Positions 46,586 to 54,466 of a stretch of DNA of 64,000 nt are shown one piece after another. Location: NCBI RefSeq assembly GCF_004801295.1, contig NZ_SSOC01000002.1, positions 62,001 to 126,000 of the forward strand, written 5' to 3'. Within the stretch, counting starts at the first letter, position 1. Every line of letters begins with the position of its first letter. The position numbers were made by a program, and so were the translations under genes. The notes under the pieces are model-generated. The model was not told the origin of the DNA. It was given only the letters and a program-made list of their open reading frames with translations, and did no database searches. The stretch comes from Pseudothauera nasutitermitis (GTDB taxonomy: Bacteria; Pseudomonadota; Gammaproteobacteria; Burkholderiales; Rhodocyclaceae).

Positions 46586-47124
46586 GTCGGGTTTCCTCGT
46601 TTGCTGAGCCATTCGATGGTGATCGGCGACGCTTCCGCGAGCGGCAGCGCGGCCTGATGCACGGAGCCGTCCCAACCCTCCAGGGTGATCCACAGTTCCG
46701 CGTCCGCCGTCACGCGCTCGGGAATCGGCAGCGCGACGGACTGGCGATACGGCGAGCCGAAGAAGATGGAACCGGCCGCGCGCAGGTTGCGCGGCTTGCC
46801 GACGCGCAGATAGGCGGCCTTGACCTGTTTGGCGCAGGTGTCGCACAGCGCCAGGGTGAAGCTCTTCGCATAGCCGGCCTCGCCGTTGCGGAACGGCTGC
46901 TCCACCCGCCATTCGGCGAAACGCACCGACCACGGGCCCACGGCGATCTCGCCCAGTTCGCGTTCGCCCAGGCCCTTGGTGCCGCGGTTGAGTTCCTGGC
47001 TGTGGAAGTAGGCGGGCAGATAGAACAGCGGCAGGACGACGAAGACCGCTGACACGCGGAACAACCAGCGCTTCCAGGCCGGTACGCCGGCGCGGCGGGT
47101 GGATGGGGATCTGGCTGTGCTCAC
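46582..47124 (-). CDS. Membrane-anchored periplasmic protein, unknown function
   Basis: A 180-residue protein with one helix at about 18-38 (LFRVSAVFVVLPLFYLPAYF) and a periplasmic domain. LALCDTCAKQVKAAYLRVG contains a CxxC pair; GSIFFGSPYRQSVALPIP and WITLEGWDGSVHQAALPLAE follow. GTG at 47124 overlaps the PepSY stop (GTGA). Not recognised as a named family. Confidence 0.72.
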   Translation of the reverse strand: MSTARSPSTRRAGVPAWKRWLFRVSAVFVVLPLFYLPAYFHSQELNRGTKGLGERELGEIAVGPWSVRFAEWRVEQPFRNGEAGYAKSFTLALCDTCAKQVKAAYLRVGKPRNLRAAGSIFFGSPYRQSVALPIPERVTADAELWITLEGWDGSVHQAALPLAEASPITIEWLSKRGNPT

Positions 47125-48341
47125 CGCGCGCCCTCCGTTTCCAGTTCCGCCACCGAGCCGTCGGGCTCTTCCTCGCGGCGGCGCAGCATGGCGGCGGTGG
47201 CGTGCGCGGTGCGCTTGGTCCAGATCAGCAGGCCGCTCAGCACCATCATGGTGAGCAGCAGGCCGAAGAAGAAATACACCAGCTTCAGCCACAGCCCGGC
47301 GAAATCGCCGGTGTGCAGCGGGCGCATCGACTCGGTGAACAGCTCCAGCGCGGAGCGGTCCGCCACGCGGCGCACGTATTCCACCTTGCCGTTGTACGGA
47401 TTCACGTGCAGGCGCTCGAACAGCAGCGGATAGGCGCCGCGCCCGGCCACCACGATGTGGTCGTAGGCGTTGCCCGGCAGGCTGACGAACATCGGCTGCA
47501 GGCCCGGCAGGTATTCGCTGGCATGCGCGGCGGCCTCGTCCAGGCTGACGATGCGCGGCGGCAGGCCGTCCGGCGTGTAGGGCGCATCCTCGCGCGCCAC
47601 AATGGGCGGAGCACCCTCGGAGGAGATGGAGATCGACAGATCGCCGAGCACCGCCTGCACGGTGAACCACAGCCCGGTGATCGCGATGATCAGGATGAAG
47701 GGAATCGACCAGATGCCCGCGAGGCGATGGAAATCCCCCCAGAACACCCGCGCGCCGTGGCCGAAGCGCAGCCGGGGGCGCAGAAAGCCCCGCCAGAACT
47801 TCTTGTACACCACCAGCCCGGTGATCAGCGAGACCAGCATCGGCAGGCCGAGCAGCGACACCGCGTACCAGCCCAGGTTGAAGCCGTTGGTGAACGGCAT
47901 CAGCAGCCAGCCGTGCAGCGCGCGCACGAATCCGCGGAAGTTGAAGGACGGGTCGGTGCCCTGGATTTCCCCGGTGTAGGGGTTCACGTAGATCGACTGG
48001 CTGGTGCCGTCCGGATTGCCCACCCGCACGCTCAGTGCGAACTGCGACTTCACCGGGCGGGAAATGGACTGCACCACGGATTCCGGGCTGGCGCGGTTCA
48101 CCGCCGCCAGCACCTCGTCGTAGCCCAGCAGCCGCGCGTCGGCGGACGGCGCGCGGGCGCGCACGGCCGGGTCGGCCAGCCAGACGATCTCCTGGCTCAC
48201 CGTGGCGATGGTGCCGGTCAGACAGACGAAGAACATGAAGATCCACAGCGGCAGCGCGGCCCAACTGTGCACCAGGAACCACAGGCGGGCACGCCCCGCC
48301 TTGGGGGCCGCGGGCCTGGCGGCCGGCACGGCGGCGCTCAC
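47121..48341 (-). CDS. PepSY-associated transmembrane protein
   Basis: A 406-residue membrane protein of the PepSY/PiuB type. It has about four transmembrane helices (PLWIFMFFVCLTGTIATVSQEI near 30; SLLGLPMLVSLITGLVVYKKFWRGFL; GIWSIPFILIIAITGLWFTV; LVYFFFGLLLTMMVLSGLLIW) with periplasmic PepSY domains between. Conserved His residues in RALHGWLL and FHRLAG may bind haem. Such proteins accompany metal- or siderophore-uptake systems, possibly as reductases. GTG 48341 has GGAGG upstream; it is the first structural gene of the operon. Confidence 0.85.
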   Translation of the reverse strand: MSAAVPAARPAAPKAGRARLWFLVHSWAALPLWIFMFFVCLTGTIATVSQEIVWLADPAVRARAPSADARLLGYDEVLAAVNRASPESVVQSISRPVKSQFALSVRVGNPDGTSQSIYVNPYTGEIQGTDPSFNFRGFVRALHGWLLMPFTNGFNLGWYAVSLLGLPMLVSLITGLVVYKKFWRGFLRPRLRFGHGARVFWGDFHRLAGIWSIPFILIIAITGLWFTVQAVLGDLSISISSEGAPPIVAREDAPYTPDGLPPRIVSLDEAAAHASEYLPGLQPMFVSLPGNAYDHIVVAGRGAYPLLFERLHVNPYNGKVEYVRRVADRSALELFTESMRPLHTGDFAGLWLKLVYFFFGLLLTMMVLSGLLIWTKRTAHATAAMLRRREEEPDGSVAELETEGAR

Positions 48342-48385
48342 CGCATGCCTCCGGCGCGACAGGTGGATGAAAACGGACCTGGCAT
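48338..48385 (-). CDS. 15-codon leader ORF coupled to the PepSY gene
   Basis: ATG at 48385 with a strong AGGAG upstream opens a 15-residue ORF (MPGPFSSTCRAGGMR) whose TGA overlaps the PepSY GTG start (GTGA). It could serve translational coupling or sensing. No homolog is known to me; it may be chance. Confidence 0.4.
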   Translation of the reverse strand: MPGPFSSTCRAGGMR

Positions 48386-48444
48386 GAAGACTCCTAGGGG
48401 GATTGTGCGTCGGAGCCGGCGGGCAGTCCGGATCCATGTACGGA

Positions 48445-48479
48445 TTTCCCGTGGACGCGCGGCACGCGTCCACGGGAAA
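48445..48479. repeat. Perfect 15-bp inverted repeat in the operon leader
   Basis: TTTCCCGTGGACGCG (48445-48459) and CGCGTCCACGGGAAA (48465-48479) are perfect inverted copies around a 5-nt loop. It would form a very stable RNA hairpin in the leader of the metal operon (minus strand). No U-run follows on the minus strand. Confidence 0.85.
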
Positions 48480-48481
48480 GC

Positions 48482-48497
48482 GGCCGAAAACTCGGCC
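48482..48497. repeat. Short hairpin in the same leader
   Basis: GGCCGA (48482-48487) and TCGGCC (48492-48497) pair around AAAC. It abuts the 15-bp repeat on one side and the 26-bp palindrome on the other, giving three stems in tandem. Confidence 0.6.
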
Positions 48498-48547
48498 CTC
48501 AAAAGACATGTCGTTTGAGGGCGCAAAAACGCGCACTTTGTTACATA
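48496..48547 (-). promoter_or_regulatory. Shared leader/promoter element, copy A (metal-uptake operon)
   Basis: On the plus strand: a 26-bp near-palindrome (48496-48521) centred on GACATGTC with arms CCCTCAAA and TTTGAGGG; then GCAAAAACGCGCACTT; then CTTTGTTACATA. The same three blocks occur in the same order upstream of the Fur-family gene. Read on the minus strand, TATGTAAC could be the -10 region and the palindrome would lie in the early transcript, 155 nt upstream of the PepSY start. Confidence 0.6.
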
Positions 48548-48718
48548 GACTTACAAATGGCGGGCCTTGTGGGAATCCCGGCGGGGATCGCTCTCGATGC
48601 GGCACCCCATGCCTTTCAGCAGTGCTGTGGCAGCGGGTCACAATCGGCCGAGCCGGCAGCGGACAAGGTATCCGGAGGTCGGCAGGCGCCGCCTGTGCTG
48701 GCCCGGTGCTTGGAGCCC

Positions 48719-49276
48719 CTACTCCGCGTCCGGGCCGCGTGCCTCGGCGGCATGCGCGCAACCGTTCGCGCAGACGCCGCGCACCAGCACTTCGTAATCG
48801 CCCAGCGCGAAGCCCTGGCCGCCGACCAGGCGGCTCAGCAGTACATCCAGCGAATCGTTATGGAAGGTGCGTTCCGTGCCGCAGGCCTCGCACACCACGC
48901 GCACGGTCGCCTGCGGCAGGGCGCCGGCACGCGCATACACCCGCCGCCCTTCCTCGAAGCGGCTGGACAGCAGCTTGGCGGCGTCGAGCTGACGGAGCGC
49001 CGAATACACGCTCGACAGGGAGATGTCGTTGCCTTGGTCGAGCAGCGCGCGCATCACCTGATCGGCCGACAGGACCGTCTGCCCGGCTTCCAGGAACGCC
49101 GCCAGCACCTGCAGGCGCGGCTGCGTGACCCGCAGGCCGGCGCGCAGCAGGGTTTCCCGCGCGGTGGCGAGGCGCGAGGATGGCCGTCCCGACGCCCCCC
49201 GCTCGTCGATGGCCGTTGCGCGCGGGCGGATGCGCCCTCCCCGCATGGTTGAAATTCCGGCCGGCAATACGCTCAT
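48719..49276 (-). CDS. Fur-family metal-dependent repressor, probably Zur-type
   Basis: A 185-residue Fur superfamily protein. After a ~50-residue N-terminal extension come the winged helix (GLRVTQPRLQVLAAFLE, SADQVMRALLDQGNDISLSSVYSALRQL, about 58-110) and the dimerisation domain with VVCEACG and VCANGC cysteine sites for structural zinc. The HHDH metal-sensing motif of iron Fur is not evident. It lies upstream of and on the same strand as the metal-uptake operon, which it probably controls. ATG 49276 has GAGG upstream; starts further inside the extension are possible. Confidence 0.8.
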   Translation of the reverse strand: MSVLPAGISTMRGGRIRPRATAIDERGASGRPSSRLATARETLLRAGLRVTQPRLQVLAAFLEAGQTVLSADQVMRALLDQGNDISLSSVYSALRQLDAAKLLSSRFEEGRRVYARAGALPQATVRVVCEACGTERTFHNDSLDVLLSRLVGGQGFALGDYEVLVRGVCANGCAHAAEARGPDAE

Positions 49277-49323
49277 GGAGACCTCGATGGTGCGTTGGAC
49301 AGCGAAGCCGCGAAATCTGCAGC

Positions 49324-49384
49324 TCTCGTAGACATGTCGTTCGAGACCGGCAAAACGCGCACTTGAAACACACTTTATTACATA
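49324..49384 (-). promoter_or_regulatory. Shared leader/promoter element, copy B (Fur-family gene)
   Basis: Plus-strand order: TCTCG (49324-49328), GACATGTC (49331-49338), CGAGA (49342-49346), then GCAAAACGCGCACTT (49350-49364) and CTTTATTACATA (49373-49384). Sixteen bases around GACATGTC differ from copy A at one position, yet the flanking pairing arms differ. An 11-bp insertion with a second CACTT separates the last two blocks compared with copy A. It lies 48 nt upstream of the start codon. Confidence 0.6.
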
Positions 49385-49526
49385 TCTCCTTAGCATTTCA
49401 TGACTTTTCATTAAAAAACATGCCTTTTGCTTCAGCACGAATGGCCTGCCGATCGGCCGTTTCCTGGCGTGTGGCAGAACAGGTTCGCCGAGAGCGGACG
49501 CGGTGCGCCCAACTGACGAGCGCCAG

Positions 49527-49554
49527 CGTGGCCGGCTCTTGCGAGCCGGCCACG
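49527..49554. repeat. Perfect 12-bp stem hairpin between divergent genes
   Basis: CGTGGCCGGCTC (49527-49538) pairs with GAGCCGGCCACG (49543-49554) around TTGC. It lies in the 450-bp gap 49277-49726 between the divergent Fur-family gene and fecI-like gene 1, a region otherwise without a supported gene, so it is not an obvious terminator of either. No T-tract follows. Confidence 0.7.
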
Positions 49555-49676
49555 GGGAATAGGCAGGAATGCGCGTTTCTGAGCGCGGGGTGGCGGCCAT
49601 GGGCAGACGCCGCGTGCCCACCGGATCGCCGGGCAGACGGCCCGACGATCCTTTTGGCTTGCCGCCTGGTATGAGT

Positions 49677-49695
49677 GTGAATGATAATCCTTCCC
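49677..49695 (+). promoter_or_regulatory. Fur-box-like site upstream of fecI-like gene 1
   Basis: GTGAATGATAATCCTTCCC matches 14 of 19 bases of the E. coli Fur consensus, with the central AATGATAATC intact. It lies 32 nt upstream of the sigma factor start, so iron repression is likely. Confidence 0.6.
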
Positions 49696-49726
49696 ATATG
49701 GATTGATCTGGTCACCGCGCCTTGCC

Positions 49727-50263
49727 ATGCCGCCCACCGCGCCCACTCCCCGGCACACCCTGCACACCCTGTATTCCGAGCACCACAGCTGGCTGCAAGG
49801 CTGGCTGCGCAAGAAGCTGAGCTGCTCGCAGCAGGCCGCCGATCTCGCCCAGGACACCTTCCTGCGCCTGCTGATTTCCGGCCGGCTGCCGGAGCCGGAA
49901 CGCTCGCGGGCCTACCTCACGCAGATCGCCAAGGGGTTGCTGGTGGATCAGTACCGCCGCCGGCAGCTTGAGCAGGCCTACCTGGAGGCGCTGGCCCGCG
50001 TACCGGAATGCCATGCGCCCTCGCCGGAAACCCGCGCGCTGGTGATCGAGACCCTGGTGTGCATCGACGCCCACCTGGGCCGGCTGCCGCAGATCGTGCG
50101 GGAAACCTTTCTGCTGTCGCAGTTCGACGGCCTGAAATACTCCGAAATTGCCGAACGCCTGGGCATCGCCACGGCCACCGTGCGCAAGTACATGCTCAAG
50201 GCGAGTCTGGCCTGCTACGCGGCGCTGGAGGAATCCCCCGCCTCCGGCACGCCTGCGCGCTGA
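49727..50263 (+). CDS. FecI-type ECF sigma factor 1
   Basis: A 178-residue ECF sigma factor. Region 2: [32 protein letters not shown]; region 4: LPQIVRETFLLSQFDGLKYSEIAERLGIATATVRKYM. It is the iron-starvation (FecI) type, activated from the cell surface through the FecR protein encoded 6 nt downstream. ATG 49727 gives normal length. Confidence 0.92.
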   Translation: MPPTAPTPRHTLHTLYSEHHSWLQGWLRKKLSCSQQAADLAQDTFLRLLISGRLPEPERSRAYLTQIAKGLLVDQYRRRQLEQAYLEALARVPECHAPSPETRALVIETLVCIDAHLGRLPQIVRETFLLSQFDGLKYSEIAERLGIATATVRKYMLKASLACYAALEESPASGTPAR

Positions 50264-50269
50264 ACCGCC

Positions 50270-51232
50270 ATGTCTTCCGCCCACGTTGCCGCCGCCAGCG
50301 CAGATGCCCTCTTCCACCAGGCGCTGGCATGGCAGGTCACGCTGTGGTCGGGCGAGGTCAGCGATGCCGAACGCGCCGAATTCGAACGCTGGCTGCATGC
50401 CGATCCCGCCCACCAGGCGGCCTGGGGAAAGGCGCAGAGCCTGCACGCCCGCCTTGCCGACCTGCCCGCCGGCCTCGGCGCGCAGGTACTGCGCGCGCCA
50501 CCGCCACGGCTTGGCCGCCGCCGCGCGCTCGGCATGCTGGGCTGGCTGGTAGGCGGTGCCCTGGCGCTGCAGGGCGCGCGGCAGACGCCGCAATGGCAGC
50601 TCGCCACGGCGGACCACGCCACGCGGCGCGGCGAACGGCGCCAACTGGTGCTGGAGGACGGCACCCGCATCGATCTGAACAGCGCAAGCGCCGTCGACAT
50701 CCACTACGACGATGAGGTACGGCGCATCACCCTGCGGCACGGCGAGATCTTCATCGCCACCGCCAAGGACCCGGCCCGGCGTCCCTTCACGGTGCGCACC
50801 GGGCATGGCGAGATCCAGGCGCTGGGCACCCGTTTCCAGGTCCATCAGGAATCCGCCCATGTGCACGTCGCCGTCTTCGACGGCGCGGTGGCCGTGCGTC
50901 CCGCCCAGGGGCCGGAGCGGCGGCTGGATGCGGGCCGGCAGGCCTACTTCGATGCCAGCGGCGTGCAGGTCGAAACGGCGGCGGAGCCCGCCGCCATCGC
51001 CTGGACGCGCGGGCAGCTGGTCGCCGAGCGTCTGCGCCTGGACGAGTTCATCGCCCAGCTGGCGCGGCACCGCCCGGGTTTCCTGCGCTGCGATCCGGCC
51101 GTCGCCGAACTGACCATCTCCGGCGTCTTTCCGCTCGACGACACCGACCGCGTCCTGCGCGCGCTGACCGAGGCCCTGCCGGTCCGGCTGAGCCAGGTGA
51201 CCCCATACTGGGTTACCGTAACGCCCCGTTGA
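50270..51232 (+). CDS. FecR-type sigma regulator 1
   Basis: A 320-residue FecR protein. N-terminal DUF4880 (ALAWQVTLWSGEVSDAERAEFERWLHADPAHQAAW), a transmembrane helix at about 85-102 (RRRALGMLGWLVGGALALQG), and the periplasmic FecR domain (RQLVLEDGTRIDLNSASAVDI; LGTRFQVHQESAHVHVAVFDGAVAV). It receives the signal from the STN domain of the TonB receptor and controls the sigma factor. Confidence 0.92.
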   Translation: MSSAHVAAASADALFHQALAWQVTLWSGEVSDAERAEFERWLHADPAHQAAWGKAQSLHARLADLPAGLGAQVLRAPPPRLGRRRALGMLGWLVGGALALQGARQTPQWQLATADHATRRGERRQLVLEDGTRIDLNSASAVDIHYDDEVRRITLRHGEIFIATAKDPARRPFTVRTGHGEIQALGTRFQVHQESAHVHVAVFDGAVAVRPAQGPERRLDAGRQAYFDASGVQVETAAEPAAIAWTRGQLVAERLRLDEFIAQLARHRPGFLRCDPAVAELTISGVFPLDDTDRVLRALTEALPVRLSQVTPYWVTVTPR

Positions 51233-51257
51233 CCCCTTTCCCCGCAAGGACGCAATC

Positions 51258-51650
51258 ATGTTCCGTTTCTGGATGACGCTGACCGGGCTGCTCGGCGCGC
51301 TCGGCGTTGCCGTGGCCGCCTGGAGTTCGCATGGCCTGCCCCAGTTCGTTGCGCCGGACCAGCTCGAACTGGCGGTGGAGCGGGCGCGTGCCGCCACCCT
51401 GCACCACATGCTGCACACCCTGGCGCTGTTCGGCGTCGCCCTGTGGTCGCGCACGCAGGCCACGCGCTGGCTGGACGCCGCCGGCACTCTGTTCGTGCTC
51501 GGCATCGCCGGCTTCTCCGGCGGCATCTACCTGATCCGCCTGATCGCCGGCATCCACGAAGGGCCGATCCTCTACATCGTCCCGCTGGGCGGCATCTGCC
51601 TGATCCTGGGCTGGCTGGCGCTCGCGGCCGCGGCCTGGCGCAGGGGCTGA
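51258..51650 (+). CDS. DUF423 small membrane protein
   Basis: A 130-residue protein with four hydrophobic helices, typical of DUF423/YgdD: MTLTGLLGALGVAVAAWSSHGLP, ATLHHMLHTLALFGVALW and GGICLILGWLALAAAAW. Function unknown. It lies between FecR1 and its receptor, 25 nt after FecR1, which is an unusual place. Confidence 0.82.
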   Translation: MFRFWMTLTGLLGALGVAVAAWSSHGLPQFVAPDQLELAVERARAATLHHMLHTLALFGVALWSRTQATRWLDAAGTLFVLGIAGFSGGIYLIRLIAGIHEGPILYIVPLGGICLILGWLALAAAAWRRG

Positions 51651-51687
51651 CCCCGCTCCCAAAAAAAACACGGCGGCGGCGTAGCAC

Positions 51688-51734
51688 TTTTTCCGTTTCG
51701 TTCGGAAAGGAAGGTATCCCCCCATCGCGGGGGG
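51688..51734 (+). promoter_or_regulatory. Conserved receptor leader 1: T-tract/CGTT element plus hairpin
   Basis: TTTTTCCGTTTCGTTCGG at 51688-51705, followed by a C6-ATCGC-G6 hairpin (51718-51734), lies 75 nt upstream of the receptor start. Receptor 2 has the same arrangement. This may be the FecI-dependent promoter and a leader stem. The identity of the -35/-10 parts is inferred. Confidence 0.45.
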
Positions 51735-51762
51735 TGTATCGAACCCCACGAAAGGAACGCCG

Positions 51763-54229
51763 ATGATGCCCCACCCCACCGCCGCCCGCCCCGCGCGCCG
51801 CGCGCTCCATCCCGCCCCGGTCGCCCTGGCCGTGCTGCTCGCCTGCACCGCCCTCGCCGGCCAGCCGCGCCCGGCGCATGCGCAGGCCACCCAGACCGCG
51901 CAGCGCTACGACATTCCCGCCGGCCCGCTCGACCAGGCACTGAACCGCTTTGCCGCCGAGGCCGGGATTCTGCTGACCATCGATGGACGCCTCACCGCCG
52001 GCAAGCGCAGCCCGGGGCTGCGTGGTGAAGCCGGCATCGCGCAGGCCCTGCAGCGCTTGTTGGAGGGTACCGGGCTGGAGGCGTACGAAGGCGACAGCGG
52101 CTATCAGTTGCGGCGCACGCCTTCGGTTTCCGGCGGCGAGACGGTGCTCGGCACCGTGCAGGTCAAGGCGGCTTCCCTGGGTTCCGCCACCGAAGGCAGC
52201 GGCAGCTACACCACGCGCGCCACCAGCACCGCCACCCGCCTGCCGCTGTCGCTGCGCGAGACGCCGCAATCGGTCAGCGTGGTCACGCGCCAGCAGATGG
52301 ACGATCAAGGGCTGGAACACATTGCCGACGTACTTCAGCAAACCCCCGGCATCACCGTCAACCGCGACAACACCGAAGGCTACAGCTTCTATGCGCGGGG
52401 CTTCCAGGTCGAGAACTTCCAGTTCGACGGCGTGGCCAGTCTGGCCACCGCAGGCGGAAACGTGCGCGACAACTACAGCATCGCCGATTCGGCCATCTAC
52501 GACCGGGTGGAGGTGCTCAAGGGCGCGACCGGGCTGGTCAACGGCGCGGGGCTGCCTTCCGGCGTGATCAACATGGTGCGCAAGCGCCCCACCGCGGACT
52601 TCCAGGGGCATGCCTCGGTCGGCGTCGGCTCCTGGGACCACTACCGGGCGGAAGTCGATCTTTCCAGCCCGCTGGCCGAAAGCGGCGCGATCCGGGGCCG
52701 CGTGGTCGGCGCGGCCCAGCACAACCGCAGTTTCATCGAACACCTGAAGAATCGGCAGGAATTGTTCTACGGCATCGTCGAGGCCGATCTCGCCCCCGCC
52801 ACCATCCTGTCGGTGGGCTTCGACGTGCAGCGCAACCGCAACGACGCCAGCAGCAACAGTCACCTGCCCGCCTTCTTCTCCGACGGCTCTCCCGCGAAAT
52901 TCTCGCGTTCCACCAATGCGGCCGATGTGTGGGCCGAGCGCAACCACGATACCCAGCGCATGTTCGCCACGCTGGATCACAGCTTCGGCAGCGGCTGGAA
53001 CCTGAAGGCGACCCTGAATCAACGCAAGTACCAGTCGCGCGAGATCATCGCCGGGATGACCATGGCCACCATCGACCCGGTCACGCACAGCGTGGCGCAC
53101 GGCTTCTATGCCGGTGGCGCGGCCCGCTTCCATACCGACACCAAGGAAAAGGGCCTGGACCTCCAGCTGTCCGGAAGCTATTCCCTGTTCGGCCGGGAAC
53201 ACCAGATCGTGCTGGGTTACGCCAACGCGCGCACCAATGCGGTCTCCAGGCGCTGGGATGGCGATACGGACGCCCTGATTCCCGACGCCTTCAACTGGGA
53301 CAACCGCGCCACCGAGCCGGCTTTCTATGACTGGTGGTCGACCTTCGACGTGAAGGCGCGCCAGAAGATCGGCTATGCCGCCACGGTGTTCGAGGCGACG
53401 GAGCGTCTGTCGCTGATCCTCGGCGCCCGCAACACCGATTACTCGTGGAGTCTGGACAGCGTCAACGCCAACGGCGTATCCAGCCGCACGGCCACCAAGG
53501 TTTCCGGCGAAGTCACGCCCTATGCCGGCCTCACCTTCGACGTCGATGCCTGGCACACGGTTTACCGACATCTTCAAGCCCCAGGCCTACAGCTACGACG
53601 CCAACGACCGGCAGCTGGATCCGCTGACCGGCGAGAGCTACGAGATCGGTGCCAAGGGCAGCTATTACGGCGGCCGGCTGAACGCCAGCGCAGCGCTCTT
53701 CCGGCTCGAACAGGACAACTACGCCATCAGGGACCCGAGCGGCGCGGCGCGGCCCGGCGGCGGCGTTGCCTACGTGGCCATACAAGGGGTGACGACCAAG
53801 GGCCTGGAACTGGAGGTGAGCGGCGAGCCGCTTCCCGGCTGGCAGCTGAACGCGGGCTTTACCTACATCCAGCCGCGCGATGCGGACGGCCAGCGCGTCA
53901 GTACCACGCAGCCGGAGCGCACCTTCAAGCTGGCCACCATGTACCGCCTGCCCGGCGCCTGGAAGCACATCCGCCTCGGCGGCAACCTGCAGTGGCAGAG
54001 TTCGACTCATTTCACCCAGACCATCGCCGGCACGCCGCGGCGCTTCGAACAGCCCGCCTATCTGCTGGCCGGGCTGGTCGCCAGCGCCGATCTGGCCGGC
54101 AATCTCAAGGCCACGGTAAGCATCAACAACCTCTTCGACAAGAAGTACTACTCCGGCATCGGCAACTACAACGCCGTGTACTGGGGTACGCCGCGCAACG
54201 TCATGGCCAACCTGCGCTACGAGTTCTGA
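51763..54229 (+). pseudogene. TonB-dependent siderophore receptor (FecA-like transducer), frameshifted
   Basis: The frame opening at 51763 encodes a signal peptide, an STN signalling domain (about 45-120), a plug and most of the barrel, up to FDVDAWHTVY. At about 53563-53566 the reading moves to another frame, which continues TDIFKPQAYSYDANDRQLDPLTGESYEIGAKG... to a normal C-terminus (NLRYEF) at 54229. Comparison with receptor 2 (VYGSYTSIFKPQ) implies loss of about 11 nt. Either a real inactivating deletion or a sequencing/assembly error. Unbroken, it would be about 820 residues. Confidence 0.85.
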
Positions 54230-54242
54230 GGCCTGCCCTTCC

Positions 54243-54268
54243 GCCCGGCCGGCCATGAACGGCCGGGC
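54243..54268 (+). terminator. Hairpin after TonB receptor 1
   Basis: CCCGGCCG (54244-54251) and CGGCCGGG (54260-54267), with G54243-C54268 closing the stem, form a 9-bp stem with an 8-nt loop. No T-tract. Confidence 0.5.
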
Positions 54269-54385
54269 CTGCCTTGCCGGGTCCACAGACTGCCCGCAGT
54301 TGCCGCCATGCCGGTGGTCGGCTGCCAGGATGCTCATGGCGGCGGGCGATCGTTGCGGATATTTGACGCTGCCGCACAAATTACG

Positions 54386-54404
54386 GAGAATGAGAACAAT
54401 TCCT
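54386..54404 (+). promoter_or_regulatory. Fur-box-like site upstream of fecI-like gene 2
   Basis: GAGAATGAGAACAATTCCT matches 12 of 19 positions of the Fur consensus and sits in an AT-rich patch 63 nt upstream of the sigma factor start. Confidence 0.45.
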
Positions 54405-54466
54405 AATTAAGAATAGCCAGCCACCCCTTCCGGGCCAGCCAGCGCTCTTGTTCTCCGGAGGTTCTC

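Noticed and set aside
48661-48685. A cobalamin-box-like sequence (TCCGGAGGTCGGCAG)
   Set aside because: The other conserved parts of a B12 riboswitch were not found around it, and it would face the wrong way for the metal operon.
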